Shown: piece by piece, positions 7,582-14,964 of the stretch
Numbering within the stretch: the first letter of the stretch is position 1
Layout: each line of letters begins with the position of its first letter
Assembly (NCBI GenBank): GCA_934636325.1
Contig: CAKUAK010000136.1
Span: forward strand, 1-16,837
Length of the DNA: 16,837 bases
Direction: 5' to 3'
Source: an uncultured Eubacteriales bacterium
GTDB taxonomy: Bacteria; Bacillota; Clostridia; Oscillospirales; Butyricicoccaceae
Made by a program: the position numbers and the translations under genes
The notes under the pieces: model-generated
The model's input: the letters and a program-made list of their open reading frames with translations, nothing else
The model's database searches: none
What the model was told of the DNA's origin: nothing

Positions 7582-8717
7582 ATATTATCCTCCCATATGT
7601 CTTTTATGAGCGAAGATATGTATTCGGCCTGTTTCCCGCTCATATCGCCGCCGTTCTGCCGCCGGTAAAGGTCGGCAAACACCTCCTCCGGCGACATTGT
7701 CCGCGTCATCTCGGGTGCGGATGCCATTGCCCCGGCGGCCCTTGACCTGCGATTGTCATACTCCATCCTCATAATATTGGGATAAACGATCCGCAGCTTT
7801 CCGATGGCGTCGGGCATTTCATCCTCATCGGTCAGGATGACCCTGACGTAGCTTTCGCGGTCGATATCCTTATAAAACTCCGGCGACATGATCTCCATAT
7901 AGCTGCCGCGCAGGCATATGAGCTCGCGCTTGGGGATAAGCGGTATCTCCCTGATATCAAGGCTGCCCTTTTGACCCAGCTCGGCGATCGTGACCGATTT
8001 TTTATGGTCGATCTCGGAAAAGGAATACTTCAGGGGCGTACCGCAATATCTCATTCTTCCGCCGTCAAAGGACTGCGAGCCGTGGATGTGACCCAAGGCA
8101 ACATAATCGAAACCGTCAAAAGCGGCAAGATCGACATTGTCGCTGCCGCCGATGGATATCTCCTCCGAATCGCATCGTTTCGAGCCGGTCACAAGCTGAT
8201 GGGTGACAAGGATATTCCGCCGCGTCATGTCTATCCCGGCGCTGTCTATGGCACATTTTACGGCGTCGGTATAGCTTATGACTCCGCCATCGGGATAAAA
8301 GCGTCTGACGTGCACCGGCTTTATAAAGGGCAGCATATGTATCGTCACATCGCCGTATCCATCCCCGAGAGTGAGCGAATGGATCCGTCCGTCGTAAGCC
8401 GGGGCGATATATACATGGCTGCTTTCCATGAGCCGCCCGGCAAAGGACAGGCGCTCTGCCGAGTCATGATTGCCGCTTATGATAACGACCGGCACACCGA
8501 GTTCCGACAGCCTGACAAGAAAATCGTCAAGCAGCTCGACGGCGTCGGCCGGCGGGACCGGCTTGTCGTAAATATCTCCGGCGATCAGAAGAACATCGGG
8601 GCGTTCACGCGCCACGATGCCGATAATTTCGTTAAGTATATATGCCTGATCCTCTAAAAGCGAAAACTCATTGAGCCTTTTGCCAAGATGTAGGTCGGAA
8701 AGGTGTATCAGCTTCAC
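7578..8717 (-). CDS. sbcD: SbcD/Mre11-type exonuclease subunit
   Basis: A 379-residue metallophosphoesterase nuclease, partner of SbcC. The phosphoesterase motifs appear in order: HLSDLHLGK (Asp8, His10), AGDIYD (Asp48), SGNHDS (Asn83, His84), VTHQL and ALGHIHG, giving the two-Mn active site. I take the GTG at 8717 as start because AAAGGAG sits 8 bases upstream and the protein then begins MKLIHLSDLHLGK, as in the family. The longer frame from a TTG at 8735 would place that ribosome site inside the gene. Its stop overlaps the sbcC start by 4 bases. A hairpin (8745-8774) lies between the upstream membrane gene and this ribosome site, leaving little room for a separate promoter. Confidence 0.96.
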   Translation of the reverse strand: MKLIHLSDLHLGKRLNEFSLLEDQAYILNEIIGIVARERPDVLLIAGDIYDKPVPPADAVELLDDFLVRLSELGVPVVIISGNHDSAERLSFAGRLMESSHVYIAPAYDGRIHSLTLGDGYGDVTIHMLPFIKPVHVRRFYPDGGVISYTDAVKCAIDSAGIDMTRRNILVTHQLVTGSKRCDSEEISIGGSDNVDLAAFDGFDYVALGHIHGSQSFDGGRMRYCGTPLKYSFSEIDHKKSVTIAELGQKGSLDIREIPLIPKRELICLRGSYMEIMSPEFYKDIDRESYVRVILTDEDEMPDAIGKLRIVYPNIMRMEYDNRRSRAAGAMASAPEMTRTMSPEEVFADLYRRQNGGDMSGKQAEYISSLIKDIWEDNI

Positions 8718-8744
8718 CGGCTTTTCTCCTTTCAAATAATAGAA

Positions 8745-8774
8745 TGACCGGCAGGGCTGACACCGTGCCGGTCA
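8745..8774 (-). terminator. Hairpin between the membrane gene and sbcD (terminator or attenuator)
   Basis: A perfect 9-bp stem TGACCGGCA / TGCCGGTCA with a 12-base loop starts 9 bases after the membrane-gene stop. On the minus strand it is followed by the U-rich TTCTATTATTT, which runs into the sbcD ribosome site. This fits a moderate intrinsic terminator that would partly uncouple sbcDC from the upstream gene. It may instead only protect the upstream mRNA end. Confidence 0.5.
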
Positions 8775-8783
8775 GATATTGCT

Positions 8784-10415
8784 TTATTTTATGGTCAGTC
8801 CGCCCGCCTGACGGATGAGGCCTTCTTCTTCGGCGGAGGTGATCTCAACGGTATCGCCCTCATTGACGATGACCGCCTCTTCCGATGCCGAGACCGGGAT
8901 CGAATAATACCAGCTCTCGCCGTCGAGACGGAAATAATAATAGGTATTGCCTTCTATGACGGCAGAGCGGATATCGGCTACCCGGCCGGTCACCCCGGCC
9001 TGACCTGTCAACCCGCCGGCTATCACTCCGTTCTGGGACATCAGCCGCTCGTATTCCTTCTCGCAGTCAGAGACCGTTGCTCCGGTCGAAACGATATTGT
9101 ACTGCTGCACATTTACCATGGCGTACATTTTTACCAGGCCTGCATTGTCTTTAAGGGCCATGAAATAGGTCGGCTGTGAAGAGATATTGAGCAGCAGCGG
9201 GAAGGTCGCGCTGTATTGCAGATGCTGTACGACGCCCTCGGCCGAGTTCATGGCCGAGTACTCCTCGGCGCCGGCGCAGGAATAGAACTTCGACTCTTTG
9301 GTGCGCTGGTTGACGAGAATGAAGCCGATGTTGCTCTCGTCTCCGCCCACCGATGTTATACCGGTGTAAACATATACATCATCATTAAGGGCGATATAGT
9401 TATATCCATCTGTTGTGACGGTGACGCCCTTCTGTCCGAAGATCGAGTTGAGGAAGCCGTTCTGATAGAGTCCGTGATAATCATACTGATCTATTATCAG
9501 ATCGGCGGCATAAACGCGGTCGACCCAGACAGGGACGTCCTCGTAATATTGGGCGTCGCCTGTAATGGCGTTGACCAGTACAGCGCCGTGAACATCGGTG
9601 CCACCGAACAATCCGATGGTCTTTTCGACCCTCGGGCATATCCAATAGGGCACGCCGTTGTCATCTATCTCGAAGTTGACGTCATCGAACATGAAGGTCG
9701 GATATTTAAAGCGGATATAACGATAGATATTGCGGAAGAACAGCTCGTTATCGGAATACTTCATGCCCTCGGAAAGCCGGACGACTTCGGCGTTCTGGGT
9801 GACCATATCAATGACTATATACGCGGGCAGACCGCTCGAGCGGTTATTGAGCCATTTGAAAAAATCGCCGTATTCCAGCGGGGCGACCCTGACGGGGACA
9901 TTGTTGTAATTGATCTGAGAATAGACCTGCGAGACCTCAAACTGCGATACCATATCGCTAAGCTCGCCCAGCTTGCGGTCGCCGAGCCTTGCCGCCGAGG
10001 ATGCATCGAGCATCGGTATCTTATTAAAGGATATCTCCTCGACGTCGTGGGCGAAATCCCCCGTTTCGGGCACAAGGAGATCTGTATAGGCTCCGGCGCG
10101 GAAAACGACGCTCGACGCCAGCGTTCCGACGCCCAGAAGTACCAGCAGCGCCACGCAGAGGATAAAGGGCAGAAAACAGGTCTTTTTTATGCTGGCGAAA
10201 AACTCTCCGTGCTGCGTCACCTTATATATCCCCGACGTGACGAAGGCCATGACGCAGTATACGGCCGCCATCAGGAAAAAGAAGCCATAAAAGTTCTTAT
10301 CGTGCAGATTGATGGCCGGAAGCTCGAAATAGAAATAAACGAGTCCGAAAACGAGCGTGACAAGTATGTTGGCTAAAAAGCCCTTTGCCCCGCCCTTTCT
10401 TTTGGGTTCACTCAT
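8784..10415 (-). CDS. Three-TM membrane protein with a large extracytoplasmic domain, unknown function
   Basis: A 543-residue protein that I do not recognise as a characterised family. The basic N-terminus MSEPKRKGGAKG is followed by three hydrophobic helices at about 13-31, 43-63 and 82-104. About 440 residues remain, rich in Tyr, Asp and Val, with no further membrane helix and therefore probably outside. This part includes ITGDAQYYEDVPVWVDRVYA and the late DIRSAVIEGNTYYYFRLDG and SWYYSIPVSASEEAVIVNEG. The ending looks like a small beta-barrel (OB-like) and is inference only. The start ATG at 10415 is chosen because AAGGAG is 7 bases upstream; the ATG at 10421 would be too close to it. It has its own strong promoter, is divergent from the M20 peptidase and precedes sbcDC. 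No catalytic motif is evident. Confidence 0.85.
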   Translation of the reverse strand: MSEPKRKGGAKGFLANILVTLVFGLVYFYFELPAINLHDKNFYGFFFLMAAVYCVMAFVTSGIYKVTQHGEFFASIKKTCFLPFILCVALLVLLGVGTLASSVVFRAGAYTDLLVPETGDFAHDVEEISFNKIPMLDASSAARLGDRKLGELSDMVSQFEVSQVYSQINYNNVPVRVAPLEYGDFFKWLNNRSSGLPAYIVIDMVTQNAEVVRLSEGMKYSDNELFFRNIYRYIRFKYPTFMFDDVNFEIDDNGVPYWICPRVEKTIGLFGGTDVHGAVLVNAITGDAQYYEDVPVWVDRVYAADLIIDQYDYHGLYQNGFLNSIFGQKGVTVTTDGYNYIALNDDVYVYTGITSVGGDESNIGFILVNQRTKESKFYSCAGAEEYSAMNSAEGVVQHLQYSATFPLLLNISSQPTYFMALKDNAGLVKMYAMVNVQQYNIVSTGATVSDCEKEYERLMSQNGVIAGGLTGQAGVTGRVADIRSAVIEGNTYYYFRLDGESWYYSIPVSASEEAVIVNEGDTVEITSAEEEGLIRQAGGLTIK

Positions 10416-10492
10416 GATCATTCTCCTTGATCGTTCCCCGCGGCCGCCGGTTTTTCGGCATTTCGCCGCAAAGAAAAGGCTTATTTTTATTC

Positions 10493-10521
10493 ATTTTACC
10501 ACAACAGGGCCGGAGCGTCAA
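10493..10521 (-). promoter_or_regulatory. Sigma-A promoter of the membrane gene (and probably sbcDC)
   Basis: On the minus strand TTGACG (10516-10521), a 17-base spacer, then TAAAAT (10493-10498) preceded by TGG, giving an extended -10. The predicted start near 10486 leaves a leader of about 70 bases. The -35 box lies 8 bases from the -35 box of the divergent M20 promoter. Confidence 0.75.
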
Positions 10522-10528
10522 TTTGTGC

Positions 10529-10557
10529 TTGTTTTATACCGCCGTCGATGGTATTCT
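10529..10557 (+). promoter_or_regulatory. Candidate promoter of the M20 peptidase gene
   Basis: TTGTTT (10529-10534), a 17-base spacer and TATTCT (10552-10557) preceded by TGG. Neither box is perfect, but the spacing is ideal and the extended TGn is present. The start would lie about 28 bases before the ATG at 10592. It is back to back with the minus-strand promoter. Confidence 0.5.
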
Positions 10558-10591
10558 TAATATACATCAATAACTTCAGGAGGGTCAGACC

Positions 10592-11737
10592 ATGATAAAA
10601 CAGCTGTCCAGTCACGCAAAAAAATATCTTGCGGACCACGAGGAGTTTACCCGCGATCTGCTTTTCCAGCTCTGCGCCATACCCGCTCCTTCCAACCATG
10701 AAGAGCTGAGAGCCGAGTTCATCAAGAAGTGGCTCGAGGATCTCGGCGCCGAGGGCGTTTATATCGACCCTGCTCTCAATGTAGTATATCCCTATCAGTG
10801 CGAAAATAAAAATGAGCTGCTTGTCATCATGGCTCATACCGACACGGTCTTTCCCGACCTCGAACCCTTTACGGTCAAGGTCGAGGGCAATGTCGCTTCC
10901 TGCCCCGGCATCGGCGATGACACGGCCAATGTCGCCATCCTGCTCACCCTTATAAAGTATGTCATCGAAAACAAGCTGAACGCGCCCAAGGGCGTCGTCT
11001 TTGTTCTTAACGCCGGCGAAGAGGGCCTCGGCAACCTCAAGGGCTCGCGCCAGATTGTCAAGGATTACGAGGGCCGCATAAGCGAGTTCGTTTCTCTCGA
11101 CGGCTCCTACACCGGCGTCTGCAACGGCGCTGTCGGTTCCATGCGCTATAACGTCGAGGTCAAGACAGAGGGCGGACATTCTTATGGTTCCTTCGGCAAC
11201 CGCAACGCCATCCAGCGTCTGGCCGCCATCATCGAAAAGCTCTATCAGGTAGAGGTCCCCCACGACGGAAACAGCAAGACGACATACAATGTCGGCATGA
11301 TCTCGGGCGGCACATCGGTCAACACCATCGCACAGCAGGCCGAGATGCTTTATGAGTACCGCAGCGATTCGAGAAAGTGCCTCGAGATCATGGGCCAGAA
11401 CTTCAATAAGATCATTGAAGAGGCCAAAAAAGACTGCCTGTCCCTTACGGTGACCATCCTTGGCGAGAGGCCATGCATGGGCGATGTCGACGCCGACCGT
11501 CAGGCTGCCCTGCTCAATAAGACAAAGGAAGCCATCGCCACCCGCTATGACAAAGAGGTCGCCACATATCCCGGCTCGACCGACTGCAACATCCCCTTCT
11601 CTGTAGGCATCCCCTCGGTCTGCTTCGGCGGCTATATCGGCAAGGGCGCGCATACAAGAGAAGAGCATATCTATCTCGATTCCATGCCGGTAGGCACAGA
11701 GATCGTCGCTGCCTTCCTGCTCGATTATTTTGACTAA
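10592..11737 (+). CDS. M20-family metallopeptidase (PepT-like)
   Basis: A 381-residue cytoplasmic di-zinc aminopeptidase/amidohydrolase-type protein. Metal-site motifs: AHTDTVF (His82, Asp84), GIGDD (Asp109/Asp110, bridging Asp), NAGEEGLGN (catalytic and metal Glu143/Glu144), SLDG (Asp170) and a C-terminal GAHTREEHI (His354). The dimerisation or lid domain begins around residue 180 (RYNVEVKTEGGHSYGSFG). The closest general match is the peptidase T/PepT-like branch. The substrate (tripeptide, dipeptide or N-acyl amino acid) cannot be told, so no symbol is given. The ATG has CAGGAGGG upstream. The gene stands alone, with its own promoter and a strong terminator. Confidence 0.93.
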   Translation: MIKQLSSHAKKYLADHEEFTRDLLFQLCAIPAPSNHEELRAEFIKKWLEDLGAEGVYIDPALNVVYPYQCENKNELLVIMAHTDTVFPDLEPFTVKVEGNVASCPGIGDDTANVAILLTLIKYVIENKLNAPKGVVFVLNAGEEGLGNLKGSRQIVKDYEGRISEFVSLDGSYTGVCNGAVGSMRYNVEVKTEGGHSYGSFGNRNAIQRLAAIIEKLYQVEVPHDGNSKTTYNVGMISGGTSVNTIAQQAEMLYEYRSDSRKCLEIMGQNFNKIIEEAKKDCLSLTVTILGERPCMGDVDADRQAALLNKTKEAIATRYDKEVATYPGSTDCNIPFSVGIPSVCFGGYIGKGAHTREEHIYLDSMPVGTEIVAAFLLDYFD

Positions 11738-11758
11738 GACTTTATTTTAGAAATACAT

Positions 11759-11791
11759 AAACGCCTCCGGCCTTAAAACCGGAGGCGTTTT
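11759..11791 (+). terminator. Intrinsic terminator of the M20 peptidase gene
   Basis: A perfect 12-bp stem, AAACGCCTCCGG / CCGGAGGCGTTT, with loop CCTTAAAA, followed by TTTTGCTGTTTATTTTT. It starts 21 bases after the stop. The A-run at the left arm makes it partly bidirectional. Confidence 0.92.
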
Positions 11792-12042
11792 GCTGTTTAT
11801 TTTTCCTTCCCGCGGCAGAGCCTTGAAAATAGATATTAAGAAAGATCTGGCGAAGGTGCACAATGGCCTCCGTAAATATAGGGATAAGAGATAGCGGGTG
11901 AAAGCCTGTATATGCCGAAGCGGAGACCCATGCAATCAAAACAGCATAAGCCTCCGCCTGTGATAGTTACTTATTCTTTTTTTAATTATACTTCACACCA
12001 TTGCATATTACAAGCACAAATCTCGGCCTTATCTTAATTAAT
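11792..12042 (+). other. Intergenic stretch, no gene seen
   Basis: I see no convincing gene here. Short frames on both strands lack ribosome sites and protein-like composition. One feature is a possible long-range pairing of GGCCTCCG (about 11873-11880) with CGGAGACC (about 11922-11929), enclosing a partly pairable ATATAG/CTGTATAT core. It could be a small structured RNA or the remnant of one, but no known riboswitch or T-box consensus was recognised. Confidence 0.3.
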
Positions 12043-12123
12043 TGTTCGGCTCCTGTTACCTTCATACTGCTATAGTAGGACAGGAAAATTAATGTCTGTT
12101 CGGCGTATTTTCGTCCGTTCGGT
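12043..12123 (+). repeat. Three GTTCGG direct repeats upstream of the AraC gene (candidate operators)
   Basis: TGTTCGGC occurs exactly at 12043-12050 and 12097-12104, and a near copy CGTTCGGT at 12116-12123. The last two are 19 bases apart, about two helical turns, and the last one directly abuts the -35 box at 12125. This is the layout of AraC-family activator sites. The binding protein is inferred to be the downstream regulator. Confidence 0.4.
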
Positions 12124-12124
12124 A

Positions 12125-12153
12125 AAGACAGAGGGAAAGAATTATGATATACT
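12125..12153 (+). promoter_or_regulatory. Promoter of the AraC-ABC-ABC operon
   Basis: AAGACA (12125-12130), a 17-base spacer and TATACT (12148-12153) preceded by TGA (extended -10). The weak -35 next to a repeat suggests an activated promoter. The predicted start near 12160 coincides with an inverted repeat GGTTAG-N6-CTAACC (12161-12178), which may be an operator or a 5' hairpin. Confidence 0.5.
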
Positions 12154-12212
12154 TTGTCATGGTTAGCAGGACCTAACCCATTGGTATATACATAACGGCA
12201 GGAGGCGGATAT

Positions 12213-13181
12213 ATGAACACAGACCTCACATTCAAAGAACAGGGCGCCCTTTTGCTGGCCCGCAGCGACGGATGCTCTGTATGGCAGTTCCGCAACGAGA
12301 CCGGCGAAGGAACGATGACGACATACGAGGTCTTCCCCGGCGTCATGCTCAGCTTCAATGATTTTCACATGGAGCGGTATGATTCCAGCTATGTGGCCGA
12401 CCGGCGGCTTTTTGCCATCGACCACTGCCGTGAGGGCCGAATGGAGTACTCCCCCGGCGACAACATGCTGGCCTATACCGAGGCCGGGGACATGAAGCTC
12501 GATCTGCGCGAGCAGCATACCGGGGCGTTCATCTTCCCCTCCCATCATTACCACGGATCGACAATAGCCTTTGACCGCGATATCGCGGCGCAGTCGCTGC
12601 CGCGGGAGATTCGGGATCTTCCCGTGTCGCCCGAAAGCATAATCTCGCGTTGGGAGCTTGGAGCATACCCAAGGGTCATCCACGGCGCCGAAGCGGCCGA
12701 GCATATCTTGACCGAGCTCTATCGCGTTCCCGAGAAGATACGCATACCATATTTCAAGGTCAAGATACTCGAGCTGCTCCTCTGTCTCGATGTCATGACC
12801 GTGCCGCGGGACGAAGGGGCGGCGCCGTATTTTTACAGGTCAAAGGTCGAAAAGGTCAAGGCCATAAAGAACTTCCTTGTCGATCATATCGCCGAAAACC
12901 ACACCCAGGAAGAGCTTTCCCGCCGGTTCGACATACCGATGACGCCGATGAAAAGCTGTTTCCGCTCGGTCTACGGTTCGGCTATCGGGGCGTGGCTGAC
13001 CTCCTACCGCATGAATATGGCCGCCGAGCTTCTGATCGGCCGCCGGGAGCTCAGCATCGCCGAGATAAGCGGGATGGTCGGCTATGACAACGCCGGCAAG
13101 TTCACAGAGGCCTTTAAAAGAATAATGAAGTTTACTCCGTCGGAGTATCGAAAAGAAAGAGGGATAAGCTATGAGATCTGA
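12213..13181 (+). CDS. AraC-family regulator (PchR/YbtA-like)
   Basis: A 322-residue transcription regulator. The C-terminal AraC DNA-binding domain spans about 215-314 with two helix-turn-helix units: one starting TQEELSRRFDIP (231), the other SIAEISGMVGYDNAGKFTEAF (281), ending FTPSEYRK. The N-terminal 200 residues are a sensor domain with AIDHCREGRMEY (68-79), reminiscent of the PchR/YbtA type that senses siderophores or iron chelates; that ligand is inference. The ribosome site AGGAGG is 7-8 bases upstream of the ATG. Its stop lies 11 bases inside the next gene, so regulator and transporter form one operon and are probably autoregulated through the GTTCGG repeats. Confidence 0.9.
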   Translation: MNTDLTFKEQGALLLARSDGCSVWQFRNETGEGTMTTYEVFPGVMLSFNDFHMERYDSSYVADRRLFAIDHCREGRMEYSPGDNMLAYTEAGDMKLDLREQHTGAFIFPSHHYHGSTIAFDRDIAAQSLPREIRDLPVSPESIISRWELGAYPRVIHGAEAAEHILTELYRVPEKIRIPYFKVKILELLLCLDVMTVPRDEGAAPYFYRSKVEKVKAIKNFLVDHIAENHTQEELSRRFDIPMTPMKSCFRSVYGSAIGAWLTSYRMNMAAELLIGRRELSIAEISGMVGYDNAGKFTEAFKRIMKFTPSEYRKERGISYEI

Positions 13182-14964
13182 AAAAAAGAGCTGGATGAGC
13201 TCTCTGTTCGCCTTTGCGGAGGGGGAAAAAAAGAGGCTCCGGCTCTCTGTCATCCTCTCTGTGCTGAGCGTCGTTTTGGCGCTCGTGCCGTTTTACTGCA
13301 TGTACAGGCTTATATGCCTGTTTGCATACGACGCGGCGTCCATGGGCGGCATACTCAAATGGTGCGGGCTGTCGCTGATCGCCTATGCCGCGAAGATCCT
13401 GCTGTTCAGCCTTTCGACCGGGATCTCGCACTCGATGGCCTATACCATCCTCGAGGCCCTTCGCCTGCGTCTGGCCGACCGTTTTCTTCACGCGCCGCTG
13501 GGCGATGTAGAGAACCACTCTATCGGCGAGATCAAAAGCATGATGGTCGACAAGATAGAGAACCTTGAACCGCCGCTGGCCCATATGATCCCCGAAGGCG
13601 CGGGGCATATCGTCCTTCCGGTCATAAGCATCGCGGCGCTGCTCTGCCTCGACTGGCGGCTGGCGCTGGCGTCGCTGGTCACCTTCCCCCTGTCCTTTGT
13701 CTGCATGGGACTGACCTTTAAAATAAGCGGCGACAGCTTTGCCCAATACGACCGATCGTCCAGCGCCATGAACAGCGCCATCGTCGAATACATCGAGGGC
13801 ATCGAGATCATCAAGGCCTTCGGCCGCGCCGGGGTAAGCTATGAAAAATACGCCGGGGCCATCACGGATTTCCGGACATTTGTCGTCAAATGGCTGACCT
13901 CCACCTTTGTGACAATGAAGTTGAGCTTTGCCCTCTTCCCCTCTACCCTTATCGGTACGCTGCCGACGGCGCTTGTGCTGGCAAACGCCGGAGTCATCAC
14001 CGGGCCGCAGGCAGCCCTGGCCGTCATGCTGTCGATATCCATGGTCGGCTCGCTGGCCAAGCTGGAGATCTTCTCGGAAAACATGCGTCAGGTCAAGTTC
14101 ACCGTCGAGAACCTCGAAGAGTTCCTTGAAATGCCATCGCTGTCCGAACCGGAAAAGCGCGCCGATATAAACGGCACCAGCGTCGAGCTCAAAGATGTGC
14201 GCTTCTCTTACAGCGGCGAGCAGAAGGACGAGGTGCTTCACGGAATAGATCTCAAGCTGCCTGAAGGGAGCTTCACCGCCCTTGTCGGCCCATCGGGCGG
14301 CGGAAAATCGACGACGGCCAAGCTGATCGCCCGATTTTGGGATGTCAGCGGCGGCAGCATCACGATCGGCGGCGTCAATATAAAGGACATGCCGCTTTCG
14401 CAGCTTTCGGAACATGTCAGCTTCGTCACCCAGGACAATTTCCTCTTCCGCTGCTCTCTGCTTGAAAACATCAGGCTGGGCGATCCCAATGCCTCAGATG
14501 AAGAGGTCAAAGCCGCGGCAAGAGCCTCCCAATGCGAAGAGTTCATCTCCAAGCTGCCGCAGGGCTATGATACCCCGGCCGGAGAGGCCGGAAGGCGTCT
14601 TTCGGGCGGCGAAAAGCAGCGCATCGCCATCGCGCGAATGATGCTCAAGGACGCGCCGATAGTCATACTCGACGAGGCGACGGCCTTTACCGACCCCGAG
14701 AACGAGGATAAGCTCCAGCGCAGCATCGCCGCCCTTGCAAAGGGCAAGACCCTTCTGGTCATCGCCCATCGTCTGTCGACCATCAGGAATGCTGACAACA
14801 TCGTCGTTTTGAAAAACGGCCGGATAGAGGCCCACGGCAGCCAGGAAGAGCTTCTGGCCTCCTGTGATCTGTACCGCAGCATGTGGGAAGCCCATATCGG
14901 GGCGCAGAATTGGGCGGTATCATCGAGTGCAAAGGAGGATCAAATCATATGTTCAGAACGGTAA
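13171..14964 (+). CDS. ABC transporter permease-ATPase fusion, first subunit (YbtP/IrtB-like)
   Basis: A 597-residue half-transporter: an N-terminal exporter-type membrane domain (about six helices, residues 20-290) and a C-terminal ATPase. Walker A is GPSGGGKS (373-380), signature LSGGEKQ (477-483), Walker B VILDEAT with catalytic Glu502, then DPENE, and the switch His533 (IAHRLS). All motifs are intact. The exporter fold, adjacency to a second fusion and an AraC regulator, and the DEATAFTDPENE wording resemble the YbtP/YbtQ and IrtA/IrtB siderophore importers. A heterodimeric drug or peptide exporter is the alternative. The start ATG overlaps the regulator stop by 11 bases, with AGAGGG upstream; its end overlaps the next gene by 16 bases. 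Confidence 0.93.
   Translation: MRSEKKSWMSSLFAFAEGEKKRLRLSVILSVLSVVLALVPFYCMYRLICLFAYDAASMGGILKWCGLSLIAYAAKILLFSLSTGISHSMAYTILEALRLRLADRFLHAPLGDVENHSIGEIKSMMVDKIENLEPPLAHMIPEGAGHIVLPVISIAALLCLDWRLALASLVTFPLSFVCMGLTFKISGDSFAQYDRSSSAMNSAIVEYIEGIEIIKAFGRAGVSYEKYAGAITDFRTFVVKWLTSTFVTMKLSFALFPSTLIGTLPTALVLANAGVITGPQAALAVMLSISMVGSLAKLEIFSENMRQVKFTVENLEEFLEMPSLSEPEKRADINGTSVELKDVRFSYSGEQKDEVLHGIDLKLPEGSFTALVGPSGGGKSTTAKLIARFWDVSGGSITIGGVNIKDMPLSQLSEHVSFVTQDNFLFRCSLLENIRLGDPNASDEEVKAAARASQCEEFISKLPQGYDTPAGEAGRRLSGGEKQRIAIARMMLKDAPIVILDEATAFTDPENEDKLQRSIAALAKGKTLLVIAHRLSTIRNADNIVVLKNGRIEAHGSQEELLASCDLYRSMWEAHIGAQNWAVSSSAKEDQIICSER

Noticed and set aside
9216..10376. 386-codon open frame opposite the membrane gene
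   Set aside because: No ribosome site or recognisable motifs; the sense strand has the promoter, start and membrane helices.
10496..11668. 390-codon minus-strand frame opposite the M20 peptidase
   Set aside because: The sense strand carries the full metallopeptidase motif set; this is a shadow frame.
11860..11935. Riboswitch, T-box or group II intron piece
   Set aside because: Consensus cores of TPP, cobalamin, glycine and T-box elements and intron domain V were not found; kept only as a vague structured region.
11742..11939. Short minus-strand frames (62-65 codons) across the terminator region
   Set aside because: They run through the M20 terminator, have no ribosome site and are not protein-like.
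12068..12076. Second extended -10 (TGCTATAGT) upstream of the AraC gene
   Set aside because: No acceptable -35 at 16-18 bases and a long leader; the promoter at 12125-12153 is better placed.
13132..14415. 427-codon minus-strand frame opposite the first ABC gene
   Set aside because: Shadow of a gene with complete Walker and signature motifs; composition is low-complexity and charged.
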